A stretch of DNA of 17,667 nucleotides from Bacillota bacterium (GCA_023395775.1 JAEWYA010000220.1:1-17667), one strand, 5' to 3'; shown: positions 1 to 7,485, numbered from the stretch's first letter. The notes: generated by a model from the letters alone, not told the origin. Made by a program: numbers and translations.

Positions 1-227
1 CACCTGGAGACCGGAAACCTTTCGGCAAGCCCGGCGCACCCGGAGACCGGAAGCCCTTCGGCAGACCCGGCGCGCCCGGAGACCGGAAGCCTTTTGGCAA
101 GCCCGGCGCACCCGGAGACCGGAAACCCTTCGGCAAGCCCGGCAACGGCGGCAGAGGGCCCAAGCCCTTTGGCCACAGCCATCCCGTGAAGCACGGGAAA
201 GGCTCCTTCCCTAAGAAACACGATTGA
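1..227 (+). CDS. 3' end of an unidentified gene with a repetitive basic Pro/Gly-rich tail
   Basis: Reading in the frame of codons starting at base 3 gives about 74 residues up to a TGA at 225-227. The visible part is low complexity. A 12-residue unit of the form PGDRKPFGKPGA occurs four times, followed by GNGGRGPKPFGHSH and a lysine-rich end (KHGKGSFPKKHD). Such disordered, strongly basic tails are known on RNA-binding enzymes such as DEAD-box helicases, RNase R and some pseudouridine synthases, but no catalytic domain lies inside the window, so the identity is open. The start lies upstream of the window. A short GC hairpin follows the stop and a 180-bp gap separates it from infB, so it is probably not tightly coupled to infB. 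Confidence 0.7.
   Translation, partial: PGDRKPFGKPGAPGDRKPFGRPGAPGDRKPFGKPGAPGDRKPFGKPGNGGRGPKPFGHSHPVKHGKGSFPKKHD
3..146 (+). repeat. Four tandem 36-bp coding repeats
   Basis: Units lie at 3-38, 39-74, 75-110 and 111-146. Each encodes PGDRKPFG(K/R)PGA, the last ending in GN instead of GA. Differences between copies are mostly third-base changes (for example AAA/AAG, CCT/CCC, TTC/TTT) plus one K-to-R change. The repeat continues to the left edge, so the copy number is a minimum. Confidence 0.9.
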
Positions 228-234
228 AAATACT

Positions 235-252
235 CCCCCGTTCCGGGGGTTT
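235..252 (+). terminator. Weak intrinsic terminator after the upstream gene
   Basis: CCCCCG at 235-240 can pair with CGGGGG at 244-249 around a TTC loop. Only TTT follows, so the U-tract is poor. It sits 7 bases after the stop codon of the upstream gene, which is the main reason to call it. Confidence 0.45.
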
Positions 253-273
253 AAGCAGAGGGCGACGCTCCCT

Positions 274-303
274 TTGCTTCGCCGCACGGCGGCGAGAGAT
301 AAA
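274..303 (+). promoter_or_regulatory. Weak candidate promoter for infB
   Basis: TTGCTT (274-279), an 18-bp spacer and GATAAA (298-303) are the best sigma-A-like pair I can find in the gap before infB. Both boxes are poor matches. It would leave an mRNA leader of about 115 bases containing a 5-bp hairpin at 348-363 (CCGCC with GGCGG). Confidence 0.25.
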
Positions 304-410
304 TTGCCTTTCCGACGGCACATCCGCGGAAAAGCGCCCTGACCCACCCGCCGGAACAGGCGGCACGGGCCGCAGAGAGGAGACGGCGTCCCCCCTCGCA
401 AGCGAACGAT

Positions 411-426
411 GGAGGTGGCTTTATTG
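411..426 (+). promoter_or_regulatory. Shine-Dalgarno site that sets the infB start at TTG 424
   Basis: GGAGGTGG at 411-418 is a near-perfect ribosome binding site. It overlaps the in-frame ATG at 409-411 and stands the correct 7 bases before the in-frame TTG at 424-426. The ATG at 409 has no comparable site upstream. TTG is therefore the likelier start. Confidence 0.75.
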
Positions 427-2877
427 AGTACGAGCACAACGAACAAATACAGAGTCCGAGAGCTGGCTAAGGATTTCGGCCTGAACAACAAGGACGTGAT
501 GGAGATTTTGGGAAAGTACGGCGAAGCTCCCAAGAGCAATATGCAGGCACTGACCGACGACGAACTGTCGCTGGTGTTTGAGTCCCTGACCCAGGCCCAT
601 CCGGTGGCCAGCATTCAGGAGATTTTTGCTGATACCTATCAGGAGTCGAAGAAAAAGGAACAGCCCGCGGCCGTTTCTGCTCCTTCTGCTCCTTCTGTGC
701 CGGCTGCGGCTGCTCCGGCTACTTCCGCTCCGGTTTCTGCCGAACAGCCGGCCCAGACGCAGCGGCCCGCCGCCCCGGAGGCTCAGTCCCAGAAGCCGAC
801 TCCTCCCGCGGCCCGTGCGGTTTCCGCCGCCCAGCCAGCCGCCGGACAGGCAAAGTCCGCGCTGCAGCATCCCACTACCCGTGTCCCTCAGAAAAAGGTC
901 GTGGATACCCGCAAGGGCGGAGACGTGAACCTGGCAAAGTATGACGAGCGGCTGGAGCAGATGGCTCCCGAGAAGGCCCAGCGCATGCAGGCGCCTACCG
1001 GCAACAAGCAGAAGTTCCGGCCCAACAACAACCGCCGTCCCACCCCTGGAATGACCTTCTCCAACAAACGGCGGCAAGACGAGCAGGAGAAGATGCGCCG
1101 CCTCCAGCTGGAGATCGCCAAGAAGGCCCCTCTGAAGGTCTCCATCCCCGATGAGATCAGCGTGGGCGAACTGGCCTCCCGCATGAAGAAAACCGGTGCG
1201 GAGGTGGTCAAGGTGCTGATGAAAAACGGCATCATGGCCTCTCTGCCCCAGATCATCGACTATGACACCGCCGCGCTGGTGGCCCTGGAGTTCAACTGCA
1301 AGGTGGAGCACGAGGTCACCGTCACCATTGAAGAGCAGCTGATCGACACCCATGAAGACACTGTGGAGGATCTGGTTGACCGCGCCCCCGTGGTGGTGGT
1401 CATGGGCCACGTGGACCACGGCAAGACCTCCCTCCTGGACGCCATCCGCAACACCTCCGTTGCCGAAGGGGAGGCCGGCGGCATCACCCAGCATATCGGC
1501 GCGTATCAGGTCCAGTTGGACGGGAAGCCCATCACCTTCCTGGACACTCCGGGCCATGAGGCGTTTACCTCCATGCGAGCCCGCGGCGCCATGATTACCG
1601 ACATCGCCATTCTGGTGGTGGCGGCGGACGACGGCATTATGCCCCAGACCGTGGAGTCCATCAACCACGCAAAGGCCGCGGGCATCCCCATCGTCGTGGC
1701 AATCAACAAGATCGACAAGCCCAACGCCAATCCGGAAAAGGTCAAGCAGCAGCTGACGGAGTTTGGCCTGGTGAGTGAGGACTGGGGCGGCGACACTATC
1801 TGCTGCCCGATTTCCGCCAAGAAGAATATCGGCATTGACAAGCTGCTGGAAATGGTACTTCTGACCGCCGAAATGGCAGAGCTGAAAGCAAACCCCAACC
1901 GCGCCGCCTCCGGTACGGTGATTGAGGCAAGGCTTGACAAGGGCCGCGGTCCGATCGCAACGCTGCTGGTCCAGAACGGCACTCTGAAACAGGGCGATAC
2001 CATCATCGCCGGTACCGCCGTGGGCCGTGTGCGGACCATGACCAGTTCCAAGGGCAAGCGCCTGGAGGAGGCCGGTCCCTCCGTCCCCGTGGAGATCGCG
2101 GGCCTTTCCGAGGCCCCCGCAGCCGGCTGCACCTTCAACGTGGTCGCCGACGAACGCATGGCCAGAGAGCTGGTGGAGCAGCGCAAGGCGGAGGAGAAGC
2201 TGAAATCCGCCGCGCCGGTTCAGAAGGTGTCTCTTGAAAATCTGTTTGACCAGATCCAAGCCGGTGAGCGCAAGGAGCTGGCTCTGATCGTCAAAGCCGA
2301 CGTGCAGGGCAGCGTGGAGGCCGTTCGGACCTCCCTTGAAAAGCTCAGCAACGAGGAGGTCGGCGTCCGGGTCATCCACGGCGGCGTGGGCGCCATCAGC
2401 GAATCCGACGTGATGCTGGCTGCTTCCACGGGGGCCATTATCGTGGGCTTCAACGTCCGTCCGGACGCTGCCGCCCGTGACGGCGCAATGCGGCAGAACG
2501 TGGATATGCGGATGTACCGCGTGATCTACGACTGTATCGACGAGATCGAATCCGCCATGAAGGGTATGCTGGCTCCCAAGTTCAAAGAAGTCGTCCTGGG
2601 TCACGCGGAGGTCCGCCTGACCTACAAGGTCTCTTCCGTGGGCACGGTTGCGGGCTGCTATGTGCAGGACGGCAAGCTGACCCGCGACTGCGACGTGCGC
2701 GTGGTGCGGGGCGGCATCGTGGTTCACGAGGGCAAGCTCGGCTCTTTGCAGCGGTTCAAGGACTCCGTCAAGGAGGTCACCACCAACTACGAGTGCGGAT
2801 TGACGGTGGAGAAGTTCAACGACCTCAAAGAGGGCGATATCATCGAGGGCTTTGCCATGGAGGAAATTCCCCGGTAA
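424..2877 (+). CDS. infB: Translation initiation factor IF-2
   Basis: This cytoplasmic GTPase places initiator fMet-tRNA on the 30S subunit and promotes 50S joining. From the TTG start the protein is 817 residues, a normal size for a bacterial IF2. In order it has an IF2_N module (about residues 5-55), an Ala/Pro-rich disordered linker (about 60-160), a second IF2_N-type region (about 235-295), then the GTPase domain with G1 GHVDHGKT (328-335), G2 around GGITQHIGAY, G3 DTPGHE and G4 NKID. The domain II barrel and the C-terminal IF2 domains III and IV follow, ending in MEEIPR. All nucleotide-binding motifs are intact. An in-frame ATG at 409 would add five residues, but the ribosome binding site overlaps it. 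It is first in the rbfA-nrnA-truB-ribF cluster but is followed by a terminator hairpin. Confidence 0.98.
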   Translation: MSTSTTNKYRVRELAKDFGLNNKDVMEILGKYGEAPKSNMQALTDDELSLVFESLTQAHPVASIQEIFADTYQESKKKEQPAAVSAPSAPSVPAAAAPATSAPVSAEQPAQTQRPAAPEAQSQKPTPPAARAVSAAQPAAGQAKSALQHPTTRVPQKKVVDTRKGGDVNLAKYDERLEQMAPEKAQRMQAPTGNKQKFRPNNNRRPTPGMTFSNKRRQDEQEKMRRLQLEIAKKAPLKVSIPDEISVGELASRMKKTGAEVVKVLMKNGIMASLPQIIDYDTAALVALEFNCKVEHEVTVTIEEQLIDTHEDTVEDLVDRAPVVVVMGHVDHGKTSLLDAIRNTSVAEGEAGGITQHIGAYQVQLDGKPITFLDTPGHEAFTSMRARGAMITDIAILVVAADDGIMPQTVESINHAKAAGIPIVVAINKIDKPNANPEKVKQQLTEFGLVSEDWGGDTICCPISAKKNIGIDKLLEMVLLTAEMAELKANPNRAASGTVIEARLDKGRGPIATLLVQNGTLKQGDTIIAGTAVGRVRTMTSSKGKRLEEAGPSVPVEIAGLSEAPAAGCTFNVVADERMARELVEQRKAEEKLKSAAPVQKVSLENLFDQIQAGERKELALIVKADVQGSVEAVRTSLEKLSNEEVGVRVIHGGVGAISESDVMLAASTGAIIVGFNVRPDAAARDGAMRQNVDMRMYRVIYDCIDEIESAMKGMLAPKFKEVVLGHAEVRLTYKVSSVGTVAGCYVQDGKLTRDCDVRVVRGGIVVHEGKLGSLQRFKDSVKEVTTNYECGLTVEKFNDLKEGDIIEGFAMEEIPR

Positions 2878-2889
2878 TTGGACACAATA

Positions 2890-2923
2890 GGGGCGGCGCA
2901 TGGTCGCCGCCCCATGCTTTTTT
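2890..2923 (+). terminator. Intrinsic terminator (possibly partial) between infB and rbfA
   Basis: GGGGCGGCG (2890-2898) pairs perfectly with CGCCGCCCC (2905-2913), but four bases separate this stem from the T6 tract at 2918-2923. An overlapping, mutually exclusive hairpin pairs GCATGG (2898-2903) with CCATGC (2912-2917) and abuts the T-tract directly. Either arrangement could terminate. I see no strong promoter before rbfA, so some read-through into the downstream cluster is likely. Confidence 0.75.
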
Positions 2924-2978
2924 ATGATCGTCACAGGCGGATATCTTTCATGGAGGACCCCGCGGAAAGGAGCATTCT

Positions 2979-3359
2979 ATGGCAAACAATCGCATCGGCC
3001 GAATCAACGAAGAGATCCAGCGCGAGCTGGCGGCCCAGATACGCAGTTTAAAGGACCCCCGCGTCAGCGGCACTGGCATGGTCTCCGTCACCCGGGTGAA
3101 CACAACGCCGGACCTTCGCTATGCGCAGGTGTTTATCAGTGTTTTGGACAAGGCCCAGGAAAAGGACGTGCTCAAGGGTCTGAAGTCCGCCGCCGGATTC
3201 CTGCGGCGGGAGCTTGGCGCGGCTTTGCGTCTGCGGTATACCCCGGAGCTGCAGTTTGTGGCGGACGACTCCATTGAGCACGGCGCGCATATTCTGGAGC
3301 TGCTCCGAGACGTGGAGCGCAAAGACGCGCAAAGAGGTGGGCAGGAGGAGGACGAATGA
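2979..3359 (+). CDS. rbfA: 30S ribosome-binding factor RbfA
   Basis: RbfA is a small KH-fold protein that binds the pre-30S subunit near helix 1 of 16S rRNA and assists late maturation and cold adaptation. The product is 126 residues, typical of the family. It begins with the characteristic RIGRINEEIQRELAAQI helix, followed by DPR, the strand VSVTRVNTTPDLRYAQVFISVL, and LRRELGAALRLRYTPELQFVADDSIEHGAHILELL. AAAGGAG at about 2965-2971 precedes the ATG at good spacing. Its stop overlaps the ATG of nrnA (ATGA at 3356-3359), so the two are translationally coupled. The acidic end (GGQEEDE) is encoded by the sequence that also forms the strong ribosome binding site of nrnA. Confidence 0.97.
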   Translation: MANNRIGRINEEIQRELAAQIRSLKDPRVSGTGMVSVTRVNTTPDLRYAQVFISVLDKAQEKDVLKGLKSAAGFLRRELGAALRLRYTPELQFVADDSIEHGAHILELLRDVERKDAQRGGQEEDE

Positions 3360-4318
3360 CCGACCTGACGGTTTCGGAGGCCGCCGCGCTCCTGCGGCGG
3401 TTCGACGACGTGCTGATCCTGACTCATGTGCGCCCCGACGGAGACACCGTGGGCTGCGCCGCGGCGCTGTGCGTGGGCCTGCGGACTCTGGGCAAGCAGG
3501 CGTACCTGCTGCCCAATTCCGGCCAGACCCGCACCACCGCGCCCTATATTCAGCCCTATGAGGCGCCGGAGGATTTTATCCCCGCGAAGATCGTGTCCAC
3601 CGACATCGCCTCCCTGGGCCTGCTGCCTCAGAATGCGGAGCGCTACGGAGATAAAATCGATCTCGCCATCGACCACCACCCCTCCTTTGAACGCTTCGGC
3701 AGGGAGAATATTGTCCGTCCGGAGGCCGCGGCCTGTGGAGAGCTGATCTACGATATTCTGCGGGAGCTGGGACCCGTCACGGCGGAGATGGCCCTTCCGC
3801 TCTATGTGGCAGTCTCCACGGACACGGGCTGCTTTCAGTACAGCAATACCTCCGCCAACACCCATCGGGTGGCGGCGGAGCTGCTGGACACCGGCATCGA
3901 CTACCAAACGGTGAACAAGATTTTCTTCCGCACAAAAAGCCGCAAGCGTATGGCGCTGGAGGGCGACATGCTGGCCAACATGGAATTTTACGACGGCGGC
4001 CGCGTGGTGGTACTGAAGGTCCCCATCTCTTTGATGGAACGGGTTCAGGCCGATGAAGACGACGCCGAGGATCTCAGTTCTCTGGGCGGACAGATCGAGG
4101 GCAGCGACTGCGCGATCACCATGCGGGAGCTGCAGCCGGACGTGTGGAAATTCTCCGTCCGCACCGGCGGGCGCATCAACGCCAGCACCGTCTGCGCGGA
4201 GCTTGGCGGCGGCGGACACGCGGCGGCGGCGGGCTGTACTGTGGAGGCTCCCCTTTTGGAGGCAAAGCGCCAAATGCTGGACGCGATTGAAAAAGTGGCC
4301 GGAAAATTCACCGACTGA
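3356..4318 (+). CDS. nrnA: DHH/DHHA1 phosphoesterase, nano-RNase / pAp phosphatase NrnA
   Basis: NrnA-type enzymes degrade 2-5-nt RNAs and dephosphorylate 3'-phosphoadenosine 5'-phosphate in the cytoplasm. The 320-residue product matches the family length. Visible metal-site motifs are HVRPDGDTVG (H24, D28, D30), STDIASLG (D83), the DHH triad of IDHHPSF (106-108) and VSTDTGCFQYSNT. The C-terminal DHHA1 substrate-binding domain carries GGGGHAAAAG. The start ATG overlaps the rbfA stop and has a GGAGGAGG-rich site just upstream. In Firmicutes this gene commonly sits between rbfA and truB, which favours NrnA over RecJ; RecJ is also much longer. The ratio of oligoribonuclease to pAp phosphatase activity cannot be read from sequence. 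Confidence 0.93.
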   Translation: MTDLTVSEAAALLRRFDDVLILTHVRPDGDTVGCAAALCVGLRTLGKQAYLLPNSGQTRTTAPYIQPYEAPEDFIPAKIVSTDIASLGLLPQNAERYGDKIDLAIDHHPSFERFGRENIVRPEAAACGELIYDILRELGPVTAEMALPLYVAVSTDTGCFQYSNTSANTHRVAAELLDTGIDYQTVNKIFFRTKSRKRMALEGDMLANMEFYDGGRVVVLKVPISLMERVQADEDDAEDLSSLGGQIEGSDCAITMRELQPDVWKFSVRTGGRINASTVCAELGGGGHAAAAGCTVEAPLLEAKRQMLDAIEKVAGKFTD

Positions 4319-4362
4319 GGGGAACATCTCCTTTCTAAAATCTGGACCGGGGAGGGCGCTGC

Positions 4363-5229
4363 ATGCCCAACGGAATCATCATCATCGACAAGCCCGCGGA
4401 TTGGACCAGCATGGACGTGTGCGCGAAGATACGCGGCATCCTGCGGGAAAAGCGGGTGGGTCACGGCGGAACGCTGGACCCCATGGCCACCGGTGTTCTT
4501 CCCGTCTTTGTGGGACAGGCTACCCGGGCGGTGGAATTCGCGGAGAACGGAAGGAAAGAGTATGTGGCGGGGCTTCGGCTGGGGCTGGTCACCGACACAC
4601 AGGATGTGACCGGGGCGACTGTAGAGACCCATGAGGCCGCCGTCTCGCGGGAGATGCTGGCATCGGTTCTGCCGCAGTTCACGGGAGAGATTCAGCAGCT
4701 TCCGCCCATGTACTCCGCCATTAAGATCAATGGCAGAAAGCTGTGCGACGTGGCCCGAAAGGGCGGCGAGGTGGAGCGGAAGCCCCGAAGCATTACCATC
4801 TATGAGCTGGAACTTCTGGAGCAGACCGGCCCCGCCGATTTTACTTTGCGGTGCGTTTGCTCCAAGGGCACCTATATCCGCACCCTTTGCCACGATATCG
4901 GCCGGGCGCTGGGCTGTGGCGGATGCATGGCGTCCCTGCGGCGGACCATGGCCGCGGGATTCACGCTTTCCCATGCGGTGAGCATCGGCGACGTGCAGGA
5001 GCGGGGCGAATCGCTGCTCCTGCCGACGGACCGGTACTTTGAAAAGTATCCCGCCTATACGATTGCAGCGGAACGGCAGGAAAAGCGCTGCCGGAACGGA
5101 AATCCGGTGGACGCCCCCGACTGTCCGGACGGAGCTTACCGAGTATACGGGCGCGGAGGCGAGTTTCTCTGCCTCTCCAGGGCGGAGGGCGGCGTCCTGA
5201 CATCGATCAAGAATTTTTTTGGAGCGTAA
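4363..5229 (+). CDS. truB: tRNA pseudouridine(55) synthase TruB
   Basis: TruB converts U55 in the T-loop of tRNAs to pseudouridine. The 288-residue protein opens with GIIIIDKPADWTSMDV and carries the catalytic motif GHGGTLDPMATGVLP, where D39 is the expected catalytic aspartate. Further family motifs are RKEYVAGLRLGLVTDTQD, the QLPPMYSAIKINGRKLCDVARKG region, and CSKGTYIRTLCHDIG. The C-terminal stretch (about 225-288) resembles the extra RNA-binding region common in Firmicutes TruB. The ATG lies 44 bases after nrnA behind GGGGAGGG at good spacing. I see no promoter or terminator in that gap, so it is probably part of the same transcript. Confidence 0.97.
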   Translation: MPNGIIIIDKPADWTSMDVCAKIRGILREKRVGHGGTLDPMATGVLPVFVGQATRAVEFAENGRKEYVAGLRLGLVTDTQDVTGATVETHEAAVSREMLASVLPQFTGEIQQLPPMYSAIKINGRKLCDVARKGGEVERKPRSITIYELELLEQTGPADFTLRCVCSKGTYIRTLCHDIGRALGCGGCMASLRRTMAAGFTLSHAVSIGDVQERGESLLLPTDRYFEKYPAYTIAAERQEKRCRNGNPVDAPDCPDGAYRVYGRGGEFLCLSRAEGGVLTSIKNFFGA

Positions 5230-5232
5230 CAT

Positions 5233-6129
5233 ATGAAAGAACGCGTGATTGCGCTTGGCTTTTTTGACGGCGTACATCTGGGCCACGCCGCTCTGCTCCG
5301 CCGAACGGTGGAGGAAGCCGCGCGGCGGGGCTGCGTTCCGGCGGTATTTACCTTTGACCGAGCGCCTAAAGAGGTGGTCACCGGGACTCCCTGCCCCCTC
5401 ATCAATTCACCGGAAGACCGGCGGGATCTGGTCCACCGGCTGTTTGGCATCGACGATATTTTAATGGTACCTTTTGACCACGAGATGCTGACCACCCCGT
5501 GGGATGCGTTTGTGGCGGAAATTTTGGCGAAGCGATACCACGCCGTTCATCTGGTGGCGGGGCACGACCATCATTTCGGATATAAAAACCAGGGCTCTCC
5601 GGAGCTTTTGCGGGGCAAGTGCGCAGAACTTGGAATCGGCTGCGACATTATTCCGAAGGTGGAGCACGCGGGGATCACCGTCAGCTCGACCTATATCCGC
5701 CGGTTGGTGGAACTGGGTCAAATGGCGCGGGCGGCGGAATTTCTGGGCCATCCCCATGTGCTGTCTCAGGTCGTGAAGCACGGGCGGCGTATCGGGCGGA
5801 CCATCGGTATCCCCACCATCAACTTTACCGTTCCGCCCCATGTGCTGGTACCCGGCCACGGGGTTTACGCCACAAGGGCCTGCCTGCCGGACGGCAGGGA
5901 GTTGGGCGGCGTCACCAATGTGGGGACCCGGCCCACCGTCCACAACGGGACGGATATCACCGTGGAGACCTATTTGCTGGATTTTGACGGGGACCTGTAC
6001 GGGCAGACCGTGCGGCTGGAATTCTGTCGGCACCTGCGGGACGAGATCCGGTTCGACTCCCTGGAGGGCCTGAAGTCGCAGATCGCCGCGGACGCCGACG
6101 CGGTGCGGGCGCTGTTCGCAGCAAAATGA
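5233..6129 (+). CDS. ribF: Bifunctional riboflavin kinase / FAD synthetase
   Basis: The enzyme phosphorylates riboflavin to FMN and adenylylates FMN to FAD in the cytoplasm. The 298-residue protein has an N-terminal nucleotidyltransferase domain starting with GFFDGVHLGH (9-18). Later motifs are HLVAGHDHHFGYKNQG and SSTYIRRLVELG (the ISSTxIR-type signature). The C-terminal flavokinase domain has GRTIGIPTINF (the GxPTxN motif near residue 192), GVYAT, GVTNVGTRPT and ETYLLDFDGDLYG. The ATG is 3 bases after the truB stop, and its GGAG site lies inside the truB 3' end, so translation is coupled. The rpsO gene that often follows ribF in Firmicutes is absent. Confidence 0.97.
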   Translation: MKERVIALGFFDGVHLGHAALLRRTVEEAARRGCVPAVFTFDRAPKEVVTGTPCPLINSPEDRRDLVHRLFGIDDILMVPFDHEMLTTPWDAFVAEILAKRYHAVHLVAGHDHHFGYKNQGSPELLRGKCAELGIGCDIIPKVEHAGITVSSTYIRRLVELGQMARAAEFLGHPHVLSQVVKHGRRIGRTIGIPTINFTVPPHVLVPGHGVYATRACLPDGRELGGVTNVGTRPTVHNGTDITVETYLLDFDGDLYGQTVRLEFCRHLRDEIRFDSLEGLKSQIAADADAVRALFAAK

Positions 6130-6161
6130 ACGCGTGCCACCAATCAGGCGTAAGCTTGTGA

Positions 6162-6205
6162 AGAGCGAAGCAGGGCCTCTCCCATGAGAGGCCCTGCTTC
6201 GCTCT
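6162..6205. terminator. Perfect 19-bp hairpin, probable bidirectional terminator
   Basis: The 19-base arm at 6162-6180 (AGAGCGAAGCAGGGCCTCT) is exactly complementary to 6187-6205 around a CCCATG loop. It lies between the convergent ends of ribF (6129) and the M20 gene (6244). Neither side has a real T-tract (ATCTTGATT on plus, CTTCACAAG on minus), so classic intrinsic termination is uncertain despite the strong stem. Confidence 0.6.
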
Positions 6206-6243
6206 ATCTTGATTCGTGTGGGTCCTGGAGGACCCGGAAAACC

Positions 6244-7350
6244 TTATGCCAGATACAGCAGCTTTTTCAAAAATTCCACGCCCTTGGGCAGAATCCGTTC
6301 GTCGTCGAAGGTAAAGGTATTGGCGTGAAGCTGGGCGGTATCCCCCGCGCCGAGGAAGAAAAACACGCCGGGGACGCACTGCTGATAAAAGGAAAAGTCC
6401 TCGGCCGCCAGCGCGGGCTGGGGCAGCAGGGAGAGGGTGTCGGCACCCAATCCGGCCCGGACGGTTTCAAACAGCTCCTCGTGGTTCCAGACCGGGGGAT
6501 AGCCCTCGTTGAGGTGGAGCTTGACGTCGCAGCCGGTGGAGCGCTCCACCCGGTCGCAGACCTCCTCCATCCCCTTGCGCAGAAGGGTGAAGGATGCGTC
6601 GGAAAAAGAGCGGAGACAGCCCAGCAGCTCCGTATGGCCGCTGACCACATTCCGGGCGTCACCGGAAGTCAGCTTGCCGAACCGCAGGACCCGGGGCTCC
6701 TCCGGCGGCAGAGCCCCCTTCTCCATGGCCATGGCCTGCTGCACCAGCTCCACAGCGGCCAGAAGCGCGTCCCGACCCTCAGCGGCCCTGGAAATGTGGA
6801 CGCTTTTTCCGGTGATACGAACGGTCATCTCACTGGCGCGGGCCATCTGGGGACCGGGCTTTGCCCACACCGTCCCCGCCGGGAGACCGGGCCACAGATG
6901 CAGCCCGAATACCCGGCGGACCCGCCGCCGCTCCAAGATACCCGTCTCACAGAGCAGTCCGGCTCCACCGGTGGTTTCCTCCGCAGGCTGGAACAGAAAC
7001 AACACGTTTCTGGGCAGCTTCTCCAGATTCTCACTGACGTGTTCCGCCAGCGCCAGCGCCATGGCGGTGTGTCCGTCGTGTCCGCAGGCGTGCATTTTGC
7101 CCGGGTGCTCCGAGGCGAAGGGCAGGTTCGTCTCCTCTGCCTCCGGCAGCGCGTCCATGTCGGCCCGGAAGGCTACGGTCTCCGCTTTCCCGGCGTCGAA
7201 AAATGCGCAGACGCTGCCGCGGATAGGATTTAAAATATGGCAGCGCAGAGGCTCCAGCTTGCTCTGCACGAAAGCCACCGTCTCCGGCAGATCGCTGTCA
7301 AGCTCCGGGATTCGGTGCAGCAAGCGGCGATATGTGATGACAGAGTCCAT
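6244..7350 (-). CDS. M20 family metallopeptidase / amidohydrolase (M20D type)
   Basis: This is a cytoplasmic zinc-dependent hydrolase of the hippurate hydrolase / N-acyl-amino-acid amidohydrolase / N-acetyldiaminopimelate deacetylase group. From ATG 7350 it is 368 residues, a little shorter than usual (about 380-400). Motifs seen are FRADMDALP (62-69), the metal-binding KMHACGHDGHTA (C89, H91), the catalytic and metal-binding acid pair in QPAEETTGGA (E124-E125), GLHLWP, the dimerisation segment beginning TVRITGKSVHIS, and a C-terminal ALAAEDFSFY. The ATG is preceded by AGGAGGTGA at ideal spacing. The open frame runs upstream to 7701, but that part crosses a promoter and the terminator of the next gene and is not coding. 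The acyl or peptide substrate cannot be assigned. Confidence 0.93.
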   Translation of the reverse strand: MDSVITYRRLLHRIPELDSDLPETVAFVQSKLEPLRCHILNPIRGSVCAFFDAGKAETVAFRADMDALPEAEETNLPFASEHPGKMHACGHDGHTAMALALAEHVSENLEKLPRNVLFLFQPAEETTGGAGLLCETGILERRRVRRVFGLHLWPGLPAGTVWAKPGPQMARASEMTVRITGKSVHISRAAEGRDALLAAVELVQQAMAMEKGALPPEEPRVLRFGKLTSGDARNVVSGHTELLGCLRSFSDASFTLLRKGMEEVCDRVERSTGCDVKLHLNEGYPPVWNHEELFETVRAGLGADTLSLLPQPALAAEDFSFYQQCVPGVFFFLGAGDTAQLHANTFTFDDERILPKGVEFLKKLLYLA

Positions 7351-7372
7351 GCCGTCACCTCCTCTTTTGCTC

Positions 7373-7381
7373 AGTATAACA
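7373..7381 (-). promoter_or_regulatory. Extended -10 promoter of the M20 gene
   Basis: On the minus strand the sequence reads TGTTATACT, a TG-N extended -10 with TATACT at 7378-7373. The -35 region is only T-rich (T8 tract). The transcript would start near 7366, giving a very short leader that includes the AGGAGGTGA site. Confidence 0.6.
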
Positions 7382-7450
7382 CCTATATGGCAAAAAAAAC
7401 AGAGGAGGAAACGCTTTTGTCGAAACACACAAAGCAAGACCTGGGGAGAC

Positions 7451-7485
7451 AAAAAGCGTTCGCCGTAATCATGCGGCGAACGCTT
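7451..7485 (-). terminator. Intrinsic terminator of the solute-binding protein gene
   Basis: AAGCGTTCGCCG (7454-7465) and CGGCGAACGCTT (7474-7485) form a perfect 12-bp stem with an 8-base loop. On the minus strand it is followed by T5 (complement of A5 at 7451-7455). It lies 53 bases after the stop of the 7538-9205 gene, which separates that gene from the M20 gene. Confidence 0.88.

Noticed and set aside
3..146. 36-bp repeats considered as a CRISPR array
   Set aside because: The units are directly adjacent with no spacers, stay in the reading frame and differ at silent positions, as expected of coding tandem repeats.
421..2934. 837-codon open frame on the minus strand opposite infB
   Set aside because: It is the shadow of infB produced by GC-biased third positions; the product is His/Gly/Leu-rich with no recognisable domain or ribosome binding site, while IF2 motifs are unmistakable on the plus strand.
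2900..3277. 125-codon plus-strand open frame overlapping the start of rbfA
   Set aside because: It begins inside the terminator hairpin and most of its length is an out-of-frame reading of rbfA.
3119..5286. Long minus-strand open frames (402 and 413 codons) opposite nrnA and truB
   Set aside because: They lie antisense to clearly identified genes, lack family motifs, and extend across gene boundaries without initiation signals.
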